Of a stretch of DNA of 64,000 bases, positions 59,759 through 64,000 are shown piece after piece; within the stretch, counting starts at the first letter, position 1, and each line of letters begins with the position of its first letter. Under the pieces are notes generated by a model, which saw nothing but the letters and a program-made list of their open reading frames with translations, was not told the origin of the DNA and searched no databases. A program made the translations under genes and the position numbers. The DNA comes from Amycolatopsis tolypomycina (GTDB taxonomy: Bacteria; Actinomycetota; Actinomycetes; Mycobacteriales; Pseudonocardiaceae), in NCBI RefSeq assembly GCF_900105945.1, contig NZ_FNSO01000004.1, forward strand, positions 992,001 through 1,056,000. The letters run 5' to 3'.

Positions 59759-61555
59759 GTGAAAGCCGCAGTCCTGCTCGCCGCCGTCCTCGCGCTGCCG
59801 CTGACCGCGGGTATCGCCGAAGCCGCGCCACCCGCCCCGGTGTTCACCGGCGGCCAGGCGCAACCGGTGTTCGACCCGGCCGACGTCGTCCGCGAGGACG
59901 TCTGGGTCACCGCGCCCGTCGACAGCGACCACGACGGCGCCGACGACCTCGTGCACGCCCAGGTCGTGCGCCCGCGCGCGACCCAGCAGGGCCTGAAGGT
60001 GCCCGTCGTCTACCAGGCCAGCCCGTACTACGCCGGCGGCAACGACGTCGCCAACCACAACGTCGACGTCGAGCTGTCCGCGCCCGGGTTCGCGCGTGGT
60101 CCGGAAGGCCCGCGCGTCGCCGCGCACGGCGTCGGCCCGGCCACCCCGATCAACTGGCGCTACCAGGACTACTTCACCGCGCGCGGGTTCGCCGTCGTCT
60201 ACGGCGAATCGCTCGGCACCGGGCTGTCGACCGGCTGCCCGACCACCGGGGACGTCAACGAGACGATCGGCGCCCGCTCGGTCGTCGACTGGCTCAACGG
60301 CCGGACCGCCGCGAAGGACGCGAATGGCGTCGCGGCGAAGGCGGACTGGACGACGGGCAAGACCGGCATGATGGGCGTCTCCTACAACGGGACGCTGCCC
60401 AACGCCGTCGCGAGCACCGGCGTCGAAGGCCTCGAGACCATCGTGCCGATCGCGGCCATCTCCAGCTGGTACGAGTACTACCGCCACGACGGCGCGGTGG
60501 TCGCGGCCGGCGGGTTCCAGGGCGAGGACGCCGACGTGCTCGCCGAGTACGTCTACACCCGGGCCGACCGGCAGGTCTGCCGCCCGGTGATCGACGGGCT
60601 GACTCGCGACCAGGACCGCGTCACCGGCGACTACACGCCGTTCTGGGACGTCCGCAACTACCGCAACGACGTCGGCAAGGTGCGCGCGTCGGTGCTCGCG
60701 GTGCACGGCCTCAACGACTGGAACGTCAAGACCGAGCAGGTCGCGACCTGGTACGAGGCGCTGAAGGCCCGCGGCGTCGAGCACAAGATCTGGCTGCACC
60801 AGGCCGGGCACGCCGACCCGTACTCGCTGCGGCGCGACGTCTGGCTCGCGACGCTGAACAGGTGGATGTCGCACTACCTCTACGGCATCGACAACGGCAT
60901 CCAGAACGAGCCGAGGGCGACGATCCAGCGCGAGGACAAGTCGTGGGTCGACGAGGCCGACTGGCCGGCGCCGGGCACCGCCGACGTCCGCGTGTACCCC
61001 TGGCCGGGCGGCCGGGCGAAGGGCACGATCGACACCCGCAACCCGGTCCCGGGCACCGCGGCCGCCGAGACCCTCGCCGACGACTCGGCGAAGACGATCG
61101 AGCAGCTGGCCGGTCTCGCTTCGTCGGGCAACCGCCTGCTGTACGCGACTCCTGCGGCGAAGCAGTCCGTACGCCTTTCCGGCACGGCCCGCGCCGACCT
61201 GGCGCTGGCGTTCGACCGGCCCGCGGCGAACGTCTCGCTGATCCTCCTCGACCGCGCCCCCGACGGCACGTCGCACGTGATCACCCGCGGCTGGACCGAC
61301 CCGCAGAACCGCACGTCGCCCGCCCGCACCGAGCCGATCACGCCGGGGCAGACCTACCGGATCGGCGTCGACCTGATGCCGAAGGACTACGTCCTCGCGG
61401 CGGGGCACCGGCTGGAGGTCCTGGTCGCCTCCAGCGACCACGACTACACGCTGCGGCCGAAGCCGGGCGCGGGGCTGGCCCTCGACCTGACGAAGACGTC
61501 GATCACGCTCCCGGTCACGGGCGGTAAGCCCGCGCTGCGGGCCGCGTTCGGCTGA
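59759..61555 (+). CDS. Secreted Xaa-Pro dipeptidyl-peptidase-like S15 peptidase
   Basis: Secreted serine peptidase of 598 aa. Signal peptide ~1-22 (VKAAVLLAAVLALPLTAGIAEA, first codon GTG). The alpha/beta-hydrolase domain has RYQDYFTARGFAVVYGESLGTGLSTGC, the nucleophile in TGMMGVSYNGTLPNA (~206), the acid in AVHGLNDWNVK (~317) and the histidine in LHQAGHADPY (~350). The C-terminal ~200 residues form the jelly-roll typical of X-Pro dipeptidyl-peptidase/CocE enzymes. It removes dipeptides with penultimate proline outside the cell. The gene is monocistronic. Confidence 0.9.
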   Translation: MKAAVLLAAVLALPLTAGIAEAAPPAPVFTGGQAQPVFDPADVVREDVWVTAPVDSDHDGADDLVHAQVVRPRATQQGLKVPVVYQASPYYAGGNDVANHNVDVELSAPGFARGPEGPRVAAHGVGPATPINWRYQDYFTARGFAVVYGESLGTGLSTGCPTTGDVNETIGARSVVDWLNGRTAAKDANGVAAKADWTTGKTGMMGVSYNGTLPNAVASTGVEGLETIVPIAAISSWYEYYRHDGAVVAAGGFQGEDADVLAEYVYTRADRQVCRPVIDGLTRDQDRVTGDYTPFWDVRNYRNDVGKVRASVLAVHGLNDWNVKTEQVATWYEALKARGVEHKIWLHQAGHADPYSLRRDVWLATLNRWMSHYLYGIDNGIQNEPRATIQREDKSWVDEADWPAPGTADVRVYPWPGGRAKGTIDTRNPVPGTAAAETLADDSAKTIEQLAGLASSGNRLLYATPAAKQSVRLSGTARADLALAFDRPAANVSLILLDRAPDGTSHVITRGWTDPQNRTSPARTEPITPGQTYRIGVDLMPKDYVLAAGHRLEVLVASSDHDYTLRPKPGAGLALDLTKTSITLPVTGGKPALRAAFG

Positions 61556-61643
61556 GGTCCTCACCCGGCCGCGCTCATGCGTGTAACGGTTCTCGCAGGT
61601 CAGGCGACTAACGGGCGCTCTGTCCGCTGCGAGAGGACCCGTC

Positions 61644-63041
61644 ATGACCTCGACCGCCGAACCCACCTTGGAGCGCCTGCGCACCCAGCTGTCCGGAACC
61701 GTGCTCACTCCCGGTGAACCGGGCTACGACACCGCCCGGTCGATCTGGAACGGGGAAATCGACCGCCACCCCGCCGTCGTCGTGCAGCCCGCCGTCGCCG
61801 CGGACGTGGCGGTCGCGCTCGCGTACGCGCGCGAAGCCGGCCTCGACGTGTCGGTGCGCGGCGGCGGGCACAACTTCGGCGGTGCCGCGGTCGTGGACGG
61901 CGGCCTCTGCGTCGATCTGAGCTCCCTCGACGCGATCATGGTCGACCCGGAAGGCCGGACCGCCCGGTGCGGCGGCGGGACGACCTGGGCCCAGCTCGAC
62001 GCCGCCACGCAGGCGCACGGGCTCGCGGTGCCGGGCGGCACGGTCAGCCACACCGGCGTCGGCGGGCTGACCCTCGGCGGCGGCTTCGGCTGGCTCACCG
62101 CCAAGCACGGCCTGTCCTGCGACAACCTGCTCTCGGCCGAGGTCGTCACCGCCGACGGCGACATCCTGCGCGCGTCGGCCGAGGAGCACGCCGACCTGTT
62201 CTGGGCGCTGCGCGGCGGCGGTGGCAACTTCGGCGTCGTCACCGAGTTCGAGTTCCGGCTGCACCCGGTCGGCCCGATCGTCCACCTCGGCCTGTTCTTC
62301 TGGGGGCTCGAAGACGGCGTGGCCGCGCTGCGCACGGCCCGCGAGGTGCTCGAAACGCTGCCCGGCGAGATGGGGGTGCTCGTCGCCGGGCTCAACGCGC
62401 CGCCCGCGCCGTTCGTGCCCGAGGCCCACCACTTCCGGCCCGGCTACGCCCTGCTGATCGCCGGGTTCGCGGGGGAGGACCAGCACGCCGAGGCGATCCG
62501 GCCGGCACGGTCGGGACCGGCGCCGCTGTTCGAGTTCGTCTCGCCGATCCCGTACGTCGAGCTGCAGCGGATGATCGACGACGCCGCGCCGTGGGGCATC
62601 CTCGGCTACGAGAAGGCGGCCTTCGCCGAGGCCTTCAGCGACGAGCTCATCGAGGTGATCGCGGACTTCCTGCCGCGCAAGAGCTCGCCGATGTCGATCA
62701 TGCCGATCTTCGCGCTGCGCGGGGCGTTCGCCGAGGCCGCCGACGAGAGCACGGCCTTCGGCGGGGCCCGGCGGCCGTGCCTGGCCGTGAACATCGCCGC
62801 GCTCGCGCCCGAGCCGGAGCCGTTCGCGGCCGACCGCGCCTGGGTGCGGGACTTCTGGGCGGCGGTGGCGCCGTTCTCGGCCAACGCGGGCGGCTACGTC
62901 AACTTCATGGCCGAGTACGAAGCCGATCGCGTCCGGACGTCGTACGGTGCCGAGAAGTTCGCGCGGCTGGCCCGGATCAAGGCGGCCTACGACCCGCGGA
63001 ACGTCTTCCACCACAACGCGAACATCCCGCCCGCGCCGTGA
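61644..63041 (+). CDS. FAD-linked oxidase of the berberine-bridge (BBE-like) family
   Basis: Flavoprotein oxidase of 465 aa. The PCMH-type FAD domain (~35-205) has SVRGGGHNFGGAA (~71-83), whose histidine is the usual covalent FAD attachment, and GGLTLGGGFGWLTAKHGLSCDNLL (~141-164); the cysteine in this segment is where bicovalent members attach the flavin a second time. The BBE C-terminal motif is present (RLARIKAAYDPRNVFHHNANI). Such enzymes oxidise sugars, alkaloids or secondary metabolites with release of hydrogen peroxide; the substrate is unknown. No signal peptide. ATG 61644 follows GAGAGGA. Confidence 0.88.
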   Translation: MTSTAEPTLERLRTQLSGTVLTPGEPGYDTARSIWNGEIDRHPAVVVQPAVAADVAVALAYAREAGLDVSVRGGGHNFGGAAVVDGGLCVDLSSLDAIMVDPEGRTARCGGGTTWAQLDAATQAHGLAVPGGTVSHTGVGGLTLGGGFGWLTAKHGLSCDNLLSAEVVTADGDILRASAEEHADLFWALRGGGGNFGVVTEFEFRLHPVGPIVHLGLFFWGLEDGVAALRTAREVLETLPGEMGVLVAGLNAPPAPFVPEAHHFRPGYALLIAGFAGEDQHAEAIRPARSGPAPLFEFVSPIPYVELQRMIDDAAPWGILGYEKAAFAEAFSDELIEVIADFLPRKSSPMSIMPIFALRGAFAEAADESTAFGGARRPCLAVNIAALAPEPEPFAADRAWVRDFWAAVAPFSANAGGYVNFMAEYEADRVRTSYGAEKFARLARIKAAYDPRNVFHHNANIPPAP

Positions 63042-63045
63042 GCGG

Positions 63046-63687
63046 TCAGCCCGCGATGCCCGCCCGGTAGGCGAAGGCGACGGCCTGCGCGCGATCGCGC
63101 AGGCCCGCCTTGGCGAACAGGTGGTTCACGTGGGTCTTCACGGTGGCCTCGCTGACCACCAGTGCGCGGGCGATCTCGGTGTTCGACAGGCCCGCCGCGA
63201 TCAGCCGCAGCACCTCGACTTCGCGCGCGGTCAGGCCTTCGACGGCCTTGCCGAGCGGCGGGGTGCCGCGCGCGGCGGCTTCGACGAGCCGCCGCTGCAA
63301 CTCGCCGTCCACTGTGGACTGGCCGGCGGCCGCCGAACGCAGCGCCCGCGCGATCGACTCGGCATCGGCGTCCTTGGTGAGGAACCCGCGGGCCCCGGCG
63401 CGCAACGCGGCCAGCAGCGACTCGTCGTCGGCGTAGGTGGTCAGGACGACGACCTCGGTGCCGGGGTGCTCGGCGCGGATCCGCTCGGTGGTCTCCACGC
63501 CGTCGCAGCGCGGCATCCGCAGGTCGACCAGCACGACGTCGGGGTGGTGTGCGGCGACGAGGTCGAGTGCGGCCAGGCCGTCGGCGGCGGCGCCGACCAC
63601 CTCGACGCCGGGCAGCAGCCCGAGCAGCGTGACCAGGCCTTCGCGGACCACGGCCTGGTCGTCGGCCAGCACGACGCGCAGCGTCAC
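63046..63687 (-). CDS. NarL/FixJ-family response regulator
   Basis: Two-component response regulator of 213 aa. The receiver domain (~1-118) has the acidic pair in LADDQ, the phospho-acceptor Asp in VVLVDLRMP (~54), TTY (~82) and the conserved Lys in FLTKDAD (~104). The LuxR-type helix-turn-helix covers ~148-207 (LTAREVEVLRLIAAGLSNTEIARALVVSEATVKTHVNHL). GTG 63687 is preferred because it gives a GTGA overlap with the sensor kinase gene upstream; ATG 63714 would add nine residues. The kinase and regulator form one operon. Confidence 0.93.
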   Translation of the reverse strand: MTLRVVLADDQAVVREGLVTLLGLLPGVEVVGAAADGLAALDLVAAHHPDVVLVDLRMPRCDGVETTERIRAEHPGTEVVVLTTYADDESLLAALRAGARGFLTKDADAESIARALRSAAAGQSTVDGELQRRLVEAAARGTPPLGKAVEGLTAREVEVLRLIAAGLSNTEIARALVVSEATVKTHVNHLFAKAGLRDRAQAVAFAYRAGIAG

Positions 63688-64000
63688 GCCGGCACCGTCA
63701 GGTGAATCCGCCATCCGTCCTCCCCCGGCCCGCTGTCCAGACGCCCGTCGAGCAGTGCGACCCGTTCGCCCATCCCGCGCAAACCGTAGCCTGCCGCCGC
63801 CGCGTCCGGCGGGCGCCTGCCCTGCCGGTCGGCCACGGTCAGCTCCACCGACCCGCCGGCGTAGCCGAGCGTGACGTCCACTTCGGCCTGCGCCGCGTGC
63901 TTGCGGGTGTTGGCCAGCGCCTCCTGCACCGCGCGGACCAGCGCGGTGCCGACCGCCGGGGCGAGCTCGCGCGGCTCGCCTTCGACCGCGAGGTCGGCGC
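63684..64000 (-). CDS. NarL-type sensor histidine kinase, C-terminal part (cut by window end)
   Basis: Only the ATPase end is in the window: ~105 codons up to the stop at 63684. The N-box ALVRAVQEALANTRKHA and the G-box region GYGLRGMGERVALLDGRL identify a HisKA_3/HATPase_c kinase of the NarX/DesK type. The sensor and dimerisation domains lie beyond base 64000. The 4-bp overlap with the response regulator gene shows they are a pair. Signal unknown. Confidence 0.88.
   Translation of the reverse strand, partial: ADLAVEGEPRELAPAVGTALVRAVQEALANTRKHAAQAEVDVTLGYAGGSVELTVADRQGRRPPDAAAAGYGLRGMGERVALLDGRLDSGPGEDGWRIHLTVPA

Noticed and set aside
59675..61708. Upstream extension of the MuiA-family gene
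   Set aside because: The extension is antisense to the S15 peptidase gene; the conserved family N-terminus begins at 59674.

Overview
The window is high-GC actinobacterial DNA (dense ORFs with G/C-rich third positions, many GTG starts, frequent 4-bp ATGA/GTGA overlaps). The order miaB - membrane protein - DUF349 gene - miaA - dapF - hflX - lexA - LysM/divS-like gene - nrdR - nrdJ matches the Rv2733c-to-Rv2718c neighbourhood of mycobacteria. Together with the palindromic intergenic repeats this suggests a Pseudonocardiales chromosome, most likely Amycolatopsis or a close relative (inference, no species claim).

Layout. 1-10.6 kb: a secreted polysaccharide-degrading cluster (double-GH43 enzyme; GH43-AbfB enzyme; GH43 galactanase-like enzyme with a ricin lectin domain; GH5 enzyme). 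It is controlled by LacI-type operators between the first two, divergent genes, is interrupted by an IS110-family element, and is bracketed by inverted copies of an intergenic palindromic repeat. 10.6-14.3 kb: two adjacent TetR/FAD-monooxygenase pairs, each divergent over its own palindromic operators. 14.4-15.4 kb: a Rieske oxygenase. 15.4-35 kb: core genes (tRNA modification, lysine/peptidoglycan precursor, GTPase HflX, SOS regulator, ribonucleotide reduction). An ArsR/MFS/type-2 valyl-tRNA synthetase module is inserted between dapF and hflX, and nrdJ carries an intein.

35-50.1 kb is the most unusual region. A 14-bladed WD40-KAP NTPase gene diverges from a six-gene operon encoding a von Willebrand A (VWA) membrane protein, a large tubulin/FtsZ-like GTPase, a four-helix membrane protein, a membrane-anchored pseudokinase, a zinc-finger P-loop GTPase and a C-terminally anchored protein resembling GTPase-associated protein 1. 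The last four genes of the operon are joined to their predecessors by 4-bp overlaps. It looks like a membrane-associated, GTPase-centred conflict or stress system.

50.1-64 kb: a TetR/azoreductase/SMR operon, a prolyl oligopeptidase, a zinc metallopeptidase, a MocR-type regulator, a CBS-domain protein, a MuiA-family protein, an S15 peptidase, a berberine-bridge-type oxidase and a NarL-type two-component pair cut by the window end. No tRNA, rRNA or CRISPR array was seen.
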